From Rhodococcus sp. CH91 (GTDB lineage: Bacteria; Actinomycetota; Actinomycetes; Mycobacteriales; Mycobacteriaceae), in contig NZ_JAKFYR010000019.1 in NCBI RefSeq assembly GCF_022554085.1, forward strand, positions 1-39,043: 39,043 bases of DNA, written 5' to 3'. The notes under the pieces were generated by a model that worked only from the letters and a program-made list of their open reading frames with translations, made no database searches and had not been told where the DNA came from. A program made the position numbers and the translations under genes. Below, one piece after another: positions 15,878 through 25,321 of the stretch; the first letter of the stretch is position 1; every line of letters starts with the position of its first letter.

Positions 15878-16657
15878 ATGAATCGCTTCGCCAACCAAAC
15901 CGTGCTCGTCACCGGCGGAACCGGTGGTCAGGGATCAAGCCACGTACGCGCCTATCACGCCGAGGGAGCCAACCTCGTGATCGGCGGCATCGACGCCGAC
16001 CGCGGTGCTGCTCTCGCTGACGAACTCGGGACCCGCGCTCACTTCACCCGCCTCGACGTGACCGACGAGAATTCGTGGTCCGCCGCCGTGTCGGCCGCCG
16101 AGAGCACCTTCGGCGCCCTGAACGTGCTCGTCAACAACGCGGGCGTCCAGAACCCACCGGCCCCGATCGAGCACACGGACCATGCCACGTGGTCTCGCAT
16201 CCTCGACATCAACCTCACAGGAACCTTCCTCGGCGTCAAGGTCGCCGCCCCCGCTCTGCGCCGCGCAACAGGGGGCGCCATCGTCAACATCGCCTCGACC
16301 ATGGGCTTGGGCGGTACGGCGCACTACGCGCCGTACGTCGCCAGCAAGTGGGCCGTGCGAGGCCTCACCCGAACGGCAGCGCTCGAGCTCGGCCGGGACC
16401 ATATCCGCGTGAACACCATCCATCCCGGCGTGATCGCGACTCCTTTCATCCAGCAACCAGCAGTCGGCGCCACCACAGCGATCGCCGACTTCTACTCACC
16501 CGAGCCGTTCGCCATCCCCCGACTCGGAGAGCCGATCGACGTCACCCGGCTTCTCCTGTTCCTCACGTCCTCGGACGCATCGTTCATCACGGGGTCGGAG
16601 TACGTCATCGACGGCGGACTCCTCCTCGGCCCCGCCCTTCAGACCGAGACCGCGTGA
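15878..16657 (+). CDS. short-chain dehydrogenase/reductase (hydroxysteroid dehydrogenase-like)
   Basis: A 259-aa classical SDR: TGGTGGQG cofactor motif at 12-19, NNAG at 86-89, catalytic S140, Y153 and K157, and a PG motif in NTIHPGVIATPF. An Asp in GGIDADRG (about 39) suggests NAD. It resembles 3-alpha/20-beta-hydroxysteroid or cyclohexanol-type dehydrogenases, but the substrate cannot be fixed. AAGGAA lies eight bases before the ATG. It is controlled as a single gene by the divergent TetR regulator. Confidence 0.87.
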   Translation: MNRFANQTVLVTGGTGGQGSSHVRAYHAEGANLVIGGIDADRGAALADELGTRAHFTRLDVTDENSWSAAVSAAESTFGALNVLVNNAGVQNPPAPIEHTDHATWSRILDINLTGTFLGVKVAAPALRRATGGAIVNIASTMGLGGTAHYAPYVASKWAVRGLTRTAALELGRDHIRVNTIHPGVIATPFIQQPAVGATTAIADFYSPEPFAIPRLGEPIDVTRLLLFLTSSDASFITGSEYVIDGGLLLGPALQTETA

Positions 16658-16892
16658 GCAGCCCAGACACGACCGTATGGACAGGCTCGCACGTGAGGCT
16701 CCTTTGTCATATCTGACCGATCACATCCATGTCGGCGCTCCTCGAAATCTGGCCACTAGACCGTGTTTCAAAGTGATCTTGAACCGCGTTCCACCAGAAA
16801 GAGTGTCGCAGTAGGTGAATGAGTGAGGTCTCCAGTATACGGGTTCAGCGGCCGAGCAAAACTATAACAACTCGGAGACCTCGCGCCCAACG

Positions 16893-17510
16893 TAGCGGTA
16901 CGGGGCGAGCAGACCCGACCGACACGCAGTGAACGCGTCCGGCGTCGCTACTGCCTCATGCACGAAGAAAACCGGCCGCCCACCGAAGCAGACGAAAAAG
17001 TCGCTCATCGGCGGATTCCGGGGGCGCATCCATGTCGGCCCTGACCGGACGTCCCGGACCGGTACGGATCCTGGTGGACGGTCTACGGGCTGTTCCGCTG
17101 CTGACAACGCGACGGGGTATGGGCGCAGGCCCTGACGGGGTTGCAGATGATGGCCGCTGAAGCCGACGAGATCGTCCGGGACATCAGCGTCAATTCTGCC
17201 ATCATGCGGGCACATCAGCACGCCGCCGGCGCCCGCCGCGACGATGACGAGCAGATCGAGCCTTCCGGTTTCGAGAACGTCCCGACGACCACACTCTCGG
17301 CTGCCCACGGAGTGGGTGGACAACGAAGCTGCATCTGGCCTGCGAGCCGAATCGACGTCCGCTCTCACTGCCGGCCAACGCGGTGAAGTCCGCAGACCGC
17401 TGCCGTACTGGACGCGATCCGGGCACCTCGCCTCGGCCCGCGCGATGGTCCTTCTCGACCGGATCAAAATCGAGATCCGCAGCGCAGCAGAAGAATTTGA
17501 CGCACACTGA
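16893..17510 (+). pseudogene. decayed IS5-family transposase
   Basis: Reading across frames gives a clear IS5-type transposase. It starts GRADPTDTQ, then LLPHARRK, GRPPKQTKKSLIGGFRGRI, DVPDRYGSWWTVYGLF, QRDGVWAQALTGLQMMAAEAD, SVNSAIMRAHQHAAGARR and KLHLACEPNRRPLSLPANA, ending near VLDAIRAPRLGPR (about 17439). The original ATG appears to be ACG at about 16893, two conserved Trp codons are now TGA (after DTQ and after GLFRC), and at least three frame changes are needed. The C-terminal third is missing. It is a dead element and a sign of old insertion activity. A 9-base inverted repeat GAGGTCTCC/GGAGACCTC lies just upstream. Confidence 0.75.
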
Positions 17511-17784
17511 GCCGTCCGCCGACTCCTCACACCGCCACCACACCAGCGAATGGAGTGCTCGACGCGCCTGATAACGCGCTCCGGGCTGTCGGCGTCTTGA
17601 CTCGTGTAGAGAATTCACCCTGGCCCACGCCGACAACGCCCCCAACACCTGGAGGCCCAGAGCGAGACCCTCCGCACGGACTCGAAGGGACAGATCGTTA
17701 GCGCGGCGCCCGTCGGTGGAGCCAAGGGCCGAGGCGATGTGCACGATCACTGGCACCGGTGGGTCCACGACGCGGTGTGACAGA

Positions 17785-18005
17785 GGGTCGAAGTGTGTGG
17801 TGCCGGCTAGGGCGTACCGGACGACGGATTCGTTCTTGTCCGCGACGAGGAGCATCCCGACGGCGGGTTGGTGCTGCGGTCTGCGCAGCCGATCCTCGAC
17901 CAGTGCGACGTAGAAGCCGAGTTGACCGACATCGCGAGGGTCGAACTTGGTGGTCTTGAGTTCGATGACTACGTACCGGAGCTGTTCGACGTGGAAGAAC
18001 GGCGC
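17785..18005 (-). pseudogene. truncated DUF1016 (YhcG-type PDDEXK) nuclease fragment
   Basis: A minus-strand segment reads PFFHVEQLRYVVIELKTTKF, DVGQLGFYVALVEDRLRRP, VGMLLVADKNESVVRYALAG. This is the C-terminal nuclease core of DUF1016/YhcG proteins: the I-E-L-K motif supplies the PDDEXK Glu and Lys. The N-terminal domain and the first half of the core are absent, and the frame continues past the domain end without homology. It is probably a leftover of a restriction- or defence-type gene. Confidence 0.65.
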
Positions 18006-18183
18006 TGGGCCACGTAGCGTGCTTGATGTACGAGCCGCTTGATGCTCTCGAGCATGGCTCGTGTGCAAGTCGGTCCCGCCGACTGAGCTAGGTACAGCAC
18101 TGGGTGCCGTTCTGCCTCTCTCGGCGACGTGACGATGATCTGCCTACCCGCTGCATGCAACCGAGATGGATCAGCTCCCGCCG

Positions 18184-18435
18184 TCAGAGCCCCATTGCTC
18201 GCAGGGCTTGTGAGCGACGATGATCCTGGTCGATCTCCCCGCCACTCAGGGCGTCCGGGCGGTGCCCGATGTGGAACAACCCTTCGAGATGCGGGCAGGT
18301 GAACACTGCCATGCCCTTTTCCCCTCGGTGACGTTTGCGGACCGCCTTCGCGTCCCCGCGGGTCAGATACCCTCGGTGTCGACAACGACCGCACCAGATC
18401 CAACGGGTGGATGGGTTGTGGGCGCGGGGATTCAT
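18184..18435 (-). CDS. small zinc-ribbon-like protein of mobile-region type
   Basis: About 83 aa from the ATG at 18435, with an in-frame ATG further up at 18477. The Cys/His spacing WCGRCRHRGY, then FTCPHLEGLFHIGH, with a basic segment RGDAKAVRKRHRGEK between them, looks like a small zinc-binding protein of the kind often carried on actinobacterial plasmids and integrated elements. No strong ribosome site is seen. Function unknown. Confidence 0.5.
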   Translation of the reverse strand: MNPRAHNPSTRWIWCGRCRHRGYLTRGDAKAVRKRHRGEKGMAVFTCPHLEGLFHIGHRPDALSGGEIDQDHRRSQALRAMGL

Positions 18436-20415
18436 ACGGCACGTCCGATCTGGAGATTGAGCCAATCCGACAGCCATCGGATGGCACTGCGGCCGGCATT
18501 GTCGACCACGAGAGTGTTGTAGTTGGTGTGAGCGTTCGAGGTTAAAAAGCTTGCCGCACTGAGTCCTTCGCTGACCAACGAGGCCAGATCATCGGCGCCC
18601 TGGGACTGCGAGAGCTCAACAAGTGAATCCGACAGCTGCCACAAGTCCAGGTTCGCATCCTCGTTCGTGATCGTCGTCGACGCAGCGTGTGCGGTCCTGC
18701 CCAGCAGCTCGGGAGCCGTCCTGGCCGACGTTCCCGAGAGCATGTCGGTCGCCACCGATGCCAGGTCCAACCCGACGGGCAGCAAACCGGTCATCGCCGC
18801 AGCGGCCCCCAACGGATCTGGCGCGACACCGAGAGGGGAAGCATCTTTTCCACCGCCGACCACGCAATCTCCTGGATCTGACCGACGATCGTGGCCATCC
18901 TGATGACGTCGACATTCGACAGGATCGACGCAACCAACGCCGCGATCTGCGTCGCGCCCGACGGATCCGGGATCACAGCCAGCACCTGCGCCACCCACCG
19001 CAAATCCACGGCCGCCGCCATCTCCACCAGCGGCGAGAACTGATTGTTCAACTCCCCGGCCACCTGGTGGGCGCCGCGGGCGTCGAGCGCGGCAACCTTC
19101 TGCGGCAGCACGGTCAAGTTGTGCAAGATGTCGGGCATATCCAGCGCACTCACGCCGGTCGCGACATTGAGAACCTGATCGATCACCACCGTCGGTTTGA
19201 GGACCGACAACACGCTGCTCGCCGACGCAAGCACATCCGTAGGGGCGGATATCAACGGGCCGATCTGCCCAGTCAGCACCTCGACATTCTCCGTGAGAAC
19301 GCGTACCTCGGGAGCTGACATCGGCACGAATGATGACTCGTTCCCGGCGAGCACGCGTGCCGTGTCGGCGATCTCGACCGTAGCGTCGACGGCACCTGCA
19401 AGGTCGGAGTCACCGGCCCGGGTGAGCACGTCGTAGGCATGATGTTCGGCGGTACCGGCCGGTGCGGCGCCGAGTCGACCGGTCGCTGCCGGGTTCGCCG
19501 CCCCGGAGGTAAGGAGGTCGGCCAGCGGAGCAAGAGTCGCCGCGATCGACTGCGCAGTCGCGGCGACCTGCCCGAGCTCGATGTTCGGTGCGGTGAGTTG
19601 TTGGCCGAGGCTCGTGACGTCGGCGCGCAAGGCCGGCAGATCCGCATCGGAGAAGACCGCGGTCAGTGCGTCGGCTAGGTGGGCGCTGCCGCCGGACGTG
19701 GTGGCACCGGCGGCGCTGGGGTCTTGCTCAGGATCGAGCCGAGCGAACCGAGCAGCGGGTTCGTCCCTTTCTCGATCGAGCAGTACAGATCACCTGGATC
19801 GCAGATCGATGCCACCCGACCAGACAGTGCGCCCATTCCTCGAGGTCGTGGATCGGCGATGCCGTGGCCGGACGTCCGCGGTCCCACAGTCGCGGCTCCA
19901 GGTGTGCCGGCTCCCGGATCGGCCAGCAATCCGACAGCAAGCACACGACTTGCATCGACCGGTCCCCTGCCGTTGCCGATATTCGAGGCGAGATCACCCG
20001 CAGCGTCGGCGCCCTGCGAATAACCCGTCAGCGTGAACTTCGTACGAGGACAAGACTGTGCGACATCCTCGAGCACCTGCGTGGCTCTCGACACCGCGTC
20101 GGCCTTGCTGTCCGCGTAGGTGTGGCCGTTGTCGAAGGCACGCGCCATGTAGGGCAGTGTGTGCACCTCGACCGCGTCACCATGAGTACTTTTCAGCGCG
20201 TGCGCAACAGGAGCGAGCATGCCCACCGGCGCAGCGGGGTCGGCGTTCTCGTCGGTCTCCCACGTTCCGGGGATGAGCAGGTTGAACGTCGATACGCAGT
20301 CGGTCGTTCCGGCCTGGGCTATCGAGGGAAGGGTGGACAGCGTGCAACCTCCGACGACAATGGTGGTGACGATCAACGCAGCCGCGCGGCGGGACCTCGA
20401 ATGTCGGGCAGGCAT
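18432..20415 (-). pseudogene. cutinase-family secreted protein, broken by two frameshifts
   Basis: Three frames join into one protein of about 660 aa. The first part (20415 to about 19675) has an N-terminal signal with a lipobox-like VGGC (C24), a cutinase/alpha-beta hydrolase domain and the nucleophile Ser133 in GYSQGA. A frame change near 19675-19760 leads into DPSAAGATTSGGSAHLADALTA and a long helical Ala/Val/Leu-rich tail. A second change near 18838 (LPLSVSRQ versus SPLGVAPDP) leads to the C-terminus ending LNLQIGRAV. Long cutinase-like proteins with such tails are known in Rhodococcus and Nocardia. The shifts could be real decay or sequencing error. ATG 20415 has AGAGG five bases upstream. 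Confidence 0.7.
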
Positions 20416-20942
20416 GGGTACCTCTGATGGCCGAAAGGACATGTGCGTGCCTACGTTCACTCACACGCCTGATTTCCCCAACAAGGTGAACGGTGTCCCG
20501 AAGCCCACTTTCGCCTCGTGATCGGCACAATCAGCCGATCTGCAGATACGTGCACGACGACCGTGCACGCGCTTGCGGAGACTGCCACCGATCGACAACG
20601 CAGACAGCTGATCTTTCGAACCCGAAAAGCGGCACCGGTGCCTCGATCGTCCACCCAGGCTGCCACCTCCGAATGCGCGACCACGCTCGAGCGGGCACGG
20701 AACTGACTCACGCGCCTGGCGACGAGCCGGCCATCACGCGCAGCAGCAACCTGACGCAAACGATCACCAAACGAACCGACCGCCAACCGGAGACATCACC
20801 ACTCGAACCACTACTTCTCATGTCGATGCCTGCCACCGGATCTTGCGGACTCTATTGTCAGGTGCCGACCATGTGGGGGCCGACAGACCGCGTCCAGCGA
20901 ATACACAACAGACGCACACCGCCACGGGCGACAATCAACCAG
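20416..20942. other. no supported gene
   Basis: Apart from the promoter of the cutinase gene, this half kilobase shows only overlapping low-quality frames. I see no repeat or hairpin of note. Confidence 0.45.
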
Positions 20943-21254
20943 CTATGCGATGGCGCGCCACCAGTGGTCTTCTTCCTCCTGTCTGTCCAGCCAGTCGCGA
21001 TATTCCGCCGCACAGGCGGCCGAGCACAATCCACCATGCTCGTCACCGGGGAGACGCTGCCGACACACCTCGCACCGAAGCACAAGGTCGTCAGCAGGAA
21101 GCCGGATAGTCCCGAGCATCGCGCTGACAACGATCAGGACGGTTGCCGCACAGACGAACACGGCGGCAACACCGGACTCCCGGAACAGGACGGCAACTAC
21201 TACACACGCAAGAGCTGACAAAGCAACGGCGGCCGGTGCCTGGTGAAGGTTCAC
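20943..21254 (-). CDS. small membrane protein with C-terminal zinc ribbon
   Basis: About 103 aa from a GTG at 21254. Two adjacent hydrophobic segments (AAVALSALACVVVAVLF and AAVFVCAATVLIVVSAMLG) are followed by a cytoplasmic-type treble-clef/zinc ribbon, CEVCRQRL then GLCSAACAAEYRDWL, and an acidic, Trp-containing end. Frame and composition support a real protein; the start is uncertain because no ribosome site is evident and the frame is open to 21434. Function unknown. Confidence 0.5.
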   Translation of the reverse strand: MNLHQAPAAVALSALACVVVAVLFRESGVAAVFVCAATVLIVVSAMLGTIRLPADDLVLRCEVCRQRLPGDEHGGLCSAACAAEYRDWLDRQEEEDHWWRAIA

Positions 21255-21787
21255 AAACCGTAGGTCGCAACCTCGACCCCTCCCGTTACCAGTAGACAGA
21301 CCTAGGGGGCTCGCGCGGTGGCCACGTCGTCGACGACCCGTCACCACCCGACCTCCTGTAGAAAACCGCGTTCGAAGCCACTGTGTCCTGAACTCAACAG
21401 AGACGCTCGAGGACACGCCTCCTCGGTTCCACACGAAGGCGAAAATCGGCGACGTACCGCTCGACTTCGGACACCGAGACCAGCCCGCCTCCCTCTGCAG
21501 CCGACACGAAACCCGACATCAGATCTGCCGACGTCGCAGGACACACGGGCCGACCCGTTGCCCCTTACCGTGTTCCACCTTTTCGTGTGCCCCAACACCG
21601 CTGGAGCACACAGGTACTCCGGATCGGCTCAGCCTGCCGGCACAGCACTCGCTACCAGACCCGTCCTGCTCGAAATGACCAGCGGCTCTGCTCGTCACTG
21701 TTCGACACACCCCGACAGCGCCCCCCGAACATTGGCAGCGTCCCCACGTTCAGCATGTATGAGCGATGGCCATGCCCCACAACCGGA
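21255..21787. other. no supported gene
   Basis: Frames in this stretch lack coding character. It lies downstream of the RES toxin gene and upstream of the zinc-ribbon protein, both on the minus strand. No clear terminator is visible. Confidence 0.4.
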
Positions 21788-22432
21788 TCACACAACGACA
21801 TAGCCGAGTTCGTGCGCCGCGGTATCAACGGCATCAGCCAGACCCGGATGCGACAAGGGAAGCGACAGGACAGGACGCTGCGGAAACGCGTCGGCAGCAC
21901 GCTCGACGACAGCAACGGACGTACTGCCGGCAAACCGGCCGCGATAGACGATGCCGTCGAGACCGGTGTGCGCGCGATGGATAGCACGGGCCCAATGCTG
22001 AGAGAGACGGTGCGGCGCGGAATCGAGAGCATGGTTGCCCCCCACCCGCGTGACCCACGCACCTCCACCGATACCGGACACGTCGAGCAAGCGCACAATG
22101 CGGGTGAAGCGCACACCGGTCAGATAAGGGACACCGCGATGGCGATCGATCACCCGCGCCGATTGAAACGCCTCCGCCAATGCACCTCGGGGGCTGGAAG
22201 CGCCATACCAAACTCCGTAGCCAGGATGATCCCCGCAAGGGAGCGGATGCTGATCGAACCGCAGGATCGGGCCGAACTCACGCAACGCATTCCACGGAAG
22301 AACATGCGAGCCGGTCGTGCGGTGCACGCGCCACACGATCTCGCTCGGCTGCCACTCGAGCACTTCCTTCGGTAGCAGACCTGCGGTACGAAGCTGGGCG
22401 ATAGAGGGCGGCGGCGGAAGCATTGCCCCCAT
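21788..22432 (-). CDS. RES-domain toxin
   Basis: A 214-aa RES-domain protein, related to toxins such as MbcT that destroy or ADP-ribosylate NAD-linked targets. Typical features are IVWRVHR near residue 32, the GVWYGASSPRGALAEAFQSA block (about 73-92; the Glu in ALAEAF is a conserved RES residue) and STSVAVVERAADAF late in the protein, where the conserved Ser lies. It starts immediately after the antitoxin stop (TAGATG, no spacer), so expression is coupled. Full length; probably functional. Confidence 0.85.
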   Translation of the reverse strand: MGAMLPPPPSIAQLRTAGLLPKEVLEWQPSEIVWRVHRTTGSHVLPWNALREFGPILRFDQHPLPCGDHPGYGVWYGASSPRGALAEAFQSARVIDRHRGVPYLTGVRFTRIVRLLDVSGIGGGAWVTRVGGNHALDSAPHRLSQHWARAIHRAHTGLDGIVYRGRFAGSTSVAVVERAADAFPQRPVLSLPLSHPGLADAVDTAAHELGYVVV

Positions 22433-23050
22433 CTACGCCGATTCCCACTCGATGGCAGCAAGTACGTCGACCACGCGCTCGATCTCTTCGGGTGTGCCGG
22501 CGCTGCCGGTCAGCCACGCGACGATCGAGACCGGCCCACCCTCGACGACCAATGACGGCTGCGGCTGTGTGAGCAGTGTCTGCACCGTCAGCGGGTGCAG
22601 GTCCCTCGGGACGTGTGGCATGACTTTGTCGAGGTGAGGCACTGTCCCACTGTCGGTGAACTGTGCCGGGGGCAACAAGCGGTTACGGCCGGAGTCGAAT
22701 GCCCACAGGGTGCCGTCGGCGATTCGTTGCCTGATGCGGGCCGGCGTGACGCCGAGACGGAGGGCAGCGTCTGCAATGGACAGCGAGGTCGCGACGAGGT
22801 TGGCCATCCGGACGTCGCGGTCGATTCGCGCAGCCGTGGCAGCGGGGGGACTCGCGGTGAATCCGGCTTCGGTGAGCACGCGTGCGTCGTGTTCGGACAG
22901 TGCGGGTCCGGCCGGATTCGCCGTGTGGAGGCCCTTCAGGATCTGCACAAGTTGGTCACGGCCGAGGTCGACGCCGGTCACTTCACGCAAGGCCTCCTCG
23001 AAATCGAGGTCGCCTCGCAGATAGCGGCTCTCTGTCGTTGCTTCGCTCAT
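22433..23050 (-). CDS. antitoxin of the RES pair, HTH-containing
   Basis: A 205-aa protein directly upstream of the RES toxin. Middle region LSIADAALRLGVTPARIRQRIADGTLWAF looks like a winged/excisionase-like helix-turn-helix, and the C-terminal half (LTVQTLLTQPQPSLVVEGGPVSIVAWLTGSAGTPEEIERVVDVL) resembles the toxin-binding end of Xre/MbcA-type antitoxins. The ATG at 23050 has AAGGAGG eight bases upstream; two GTG codons directly before it are less well placed. It should neutralise the toxin and repress the operon through the palindrome just upstream. Confidence 0.75.
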   Translation of the reverse strand: MSEATTESRYLRGDLDFEEALREVTGVDLGRDQLVQILKGLHTANPAGPALSEHDARVLTEAGFTASPPAATAARIDRDVRMANLVATSLSIADAALRLGVTPARIRQRIADGTLWAFDSGRNRLLPPAQFTDSGTVPHLDKVMPHVPRDLHPLTVQTLLTQPQPSLVVEGGPVSIVAWLTGSAGTPEEIERVVDVLAAIEWESA

Positions 23051-23064
23051 CACCACGACCTCCT

Positions 23065-23092
23065 TATTTGCGATGATTTATGTCCGCAAATA
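23065..23092. promoter_or_regulatory. toxin-antitoxin operator
   Basis: Perfect 8-base arms TATTTGCG (23065-23072) and CGCAAATA (23085-23092) surround a 12-base A/T-rich centre. The site lies directly before the Shine-Dalgarno of the antitoxin gene and is far more A/T-rich than its surroundings. A TATCAT on the minus strand just upstream could be the -10 box. Autoregulation is inferred from position. Confidence 0.65.
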
Positions 23093-23250
23093 CATGATAG
23101 CGAACTCGGCTGAGAAGGCACACCCTGATGACTCCCGTCGGCGTAGCACTGGCACCGCCAGACACCCCTTGACCTGCGACCACATTGGACAGCCGCTGAT
23201 AGCCCACCGCTTCTACGACACCACCCGCAGCATCACACACCCAGCGAAAC

Positions 23251-23559
23251 GTGACACAGCCGCCACCGACACCCCACCCCGGAGGCTTCGGCCCGATCGA
23301 GACGTACTGGTCGGACGGCACCGTGACGGGATGGTCCGAGCACTGCCAGTGGGTACTCGAGCAGACCCTCGCAGACGAGGTCGCCGCGAACATCCCCGTA
23401 TGTGACGGCACCATCTGCCGTTACCCTTCCGGTGCGACCATGCCGGACCCGGCCGCGAAACCGAAAACGCCGTCGCCATGGGTGCAAGGACAGTTGGACT
23501 GGCAGGAATGCAAAGAAGCCGGCAACACCGACGAATACTGCCGGCTGACACTCAACTGA
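23251..23559 (+). CDS. small hypothetical protein with four cysteines
   Basis: A 102-aa frame from GTG 23251. It has coherent composition: FGPIETYWSDGTVTGWSEHC, an Asp/Thr/Cys segment VCDGTICRYPSG and WQECKEAGNTDEYCRLTLN. Five Cys in the last two thirds suggest disulfides or metal binding, but there is no signal peptide. No ribosome site is visible and no family is recognised; an N-terminal truncation is possible. Confidence 0.4.
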   Translation: MTQPPPTPHPGGFGPIETYWSDGTVTGWSEHCQWVLEQTLADEVAANIPVCDGTICRYPSGATMPDPAAKPKTPSPWVQGQLDWQECKEAGNTDEYCRLTLN

Positions 23560-24664
23560 GGAGCCCCGGCGGCGTAACCCCGCGTGGGACGGGCCGAACC
23601 TTGTCCCTCATACAGTGCTGACGCTGGTCGTGTGACCGCAACCGTCGTGGCCGCCTCCTCACGATGGCCCCTACCGTCCTAGGCGAGGCCAGAACCGGGA
23701 TGTTGGTGGACATCGGGTCAAACCCGAACCCGGGATCATCACCTCTCTCGACTTCCTCGTCCTCGGTCGGTAAACGGCCCGACCAACATCGATAGGCGAC
23801 GGACCGGCGAGACCACATCGCCGCACGAAAATGCTCACCGGCAGGGCTCGACGCGGCGGTCTGCCGGTCCGATTGGCCGGGCCTAGCGGTGTCACGTCAG
23901 TTCGTTGGCACTACTCTGCTTGTTTGCTCGGGTAGCAGCCCGCCCTGTTGCACCGATTCGCAAAGATAAGCGGTGCCCGATTTGCGAGGAGTAGTTTGTG
24001 AGTGCCAAAACCGAGTCCTATCACCCAGATCGACGAGATAGACATCCTGCGAGAGGGCTTTGATGCGCCCGCAGTAGTGGTACTGACCGGGATGTCATCG
24101 ATGAACGGCTGCAATGGCTCGGCGGGGACGACGGAGTTGTTCGGGGTGGCTAAGGCGCGGGCGGCAATCGCGTCGCGCCGGACGTAATAGGCGTAGTTCC
24201 ACGCGGCGATCACCGCCGCGCCGCTTCGCTGATCACCGCGGTCGACGCGGCACTCGTCATCGAGATCCGATACCGGCGCCGCCGGCGCATCGGAGAGTTC
24301 GAGAATCGGTGTGTCCGCGCTGTCGGGCGACGTTGCGGCAGCAACATTCTGGGAATCACCGCCGGCTACGCCCTACGTACGACCGGGACCTTCGTGTCCG
24401 GAAACCATCAAGCGCACTGGGTGATTCCCCGGCTAATACTACCTGGTCCACCGAATCTACTACCTGGTCCACCGAATCGAGACCTAGGCACTCCGACACC
24501 AGCTCCTACGCCGGCGCCGGTTAAGCCGACAACGAGCGCCCCCGCACCCGCCCCGCCGTCCAGAAGGAAGCAGCGACATCGACAGCTCTGCGGATCGCAC
24601 AAAATGCACCCACCATGGATGACGACAGTTCAGGAGGCCGGTTTGCCGCAGTTCGTTCCGTCGA
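23560..24664. other. gene-poor stretch with a short tandem duplication
   Basis: About 1.1 kb without a supported gene. A minus-strand frame around 23911-24213 has a coding-like start (MIAAWNYAYYVRRDAIAARAL) and may be a mobile-element remnant, but I cannot name it. The 24437-24478 duplication lies here. Confidence 0.4.
24437..24478. repeat. perfect 21-bp tandem duplication
   Basis: Two exact head-to-tail copies of a 21-base unit beginning TACTACCTGGTCC and ending CCGAATC, at 24437-24457 and 24458-24478. As a multiple of three it would add seven residues to any frame. It is outside recognisable genes. Confidence 0.8.
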
Positions 24665-25173
24665 TCAACAGTCCTTGGTTTCCCGGCCCTCGCCCGAAGT
24701 CGCTGACAGTGCCGCGTTGATCGTCCGCGCGGCATCGGCGAGCGCGGCGAACTGACGGGGGTGAGGATGTCGACAACGAGACGGCGGACCTCGCGGACGT
24801 GGCCGGGCACGGTCTCTTCGAGCTTCGCCAGCCCGGCATCGGTGAGCCACGCTTCCGCCCGCCGACCGCCGCGGACAGTGCAGCTGCGCCGTTCAACCCA
24901 CCCCGGCCGCTCGAGTGTGGTGATCGCGTGAGACAGGCGGGAGAGCGATCTCTGCGAGAGGGCAGCCAGGGCGCTGAGGATCAGGGTGCGGTCCGGTGCC
25001 TCGGCAAGCACGACGAGTATGTGGTACTCGAACGAGTTCGTTCCCGCGTCCCGTTTGAGCTGCGCGTCAATGGCGGGGGGCAGTGTCGACAGCAGTTCGA
25101 CGAGAGCGACCCCGTCGCGCAGTTGGTCCAGCGACAACCAAGGGGCCTCATCGTCATCGGAGGAGGCGGGCAC
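24665..25173 (-). pseudogene. MarR-family regulator with a frameshift at a homopolymer
   Basis: The N-terminal 140 residues are a MarR winged helix: LRDGVALVELLSTLPPAIDAQLKRDAG, EYHILVVLAEAP, LSQRSLSRLSHAITTLERPGWVERR with the wing RAEAWLTDAG. After VVDILTP the frame runs into non-MarR sequence, while the next frame supplies the expected ending RQFAALADAARTINAALSATSG up to a stop at 24665. A single extra base in the run GGGGG at 24757-24761 would restore a normal 169-aa protein. This is either a recent one-base deletion or a homopolymer sequencing error. Start is GTG 25173. Confidence 0.75.
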
Positions 25174-25321
25174 GCGGGTAGCCTGAAAAATTATTTACAC
25201 AGAGCCTGAACAGCGGATATGAAGCGTCTCCCTACAAGACGACCGCGCCTGTTCCGCGCCTGTTCCGCGGCTGCGGCGGCCGAGGCTTCCAAAGGCGCTA
25301 CCTCAGTCACGTGCCGGCAGC

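Noticed and set aside
16825-16882. GAGGTCTCC/GGAGACCTC inverted repeat as an insertion-sequence terminal repeat or invertible switch
   Set aside because: Nine-base arms 40 bases apart with no recombinase nearby. The spacing does not fit IS5 ends, and it is too short to support a claim.
16862-17530. 222-aa minus-strand open frame
   Set aside because: The plus strand carries readable IS5 transposase sequence over the same bases, so this frame is its shadow.
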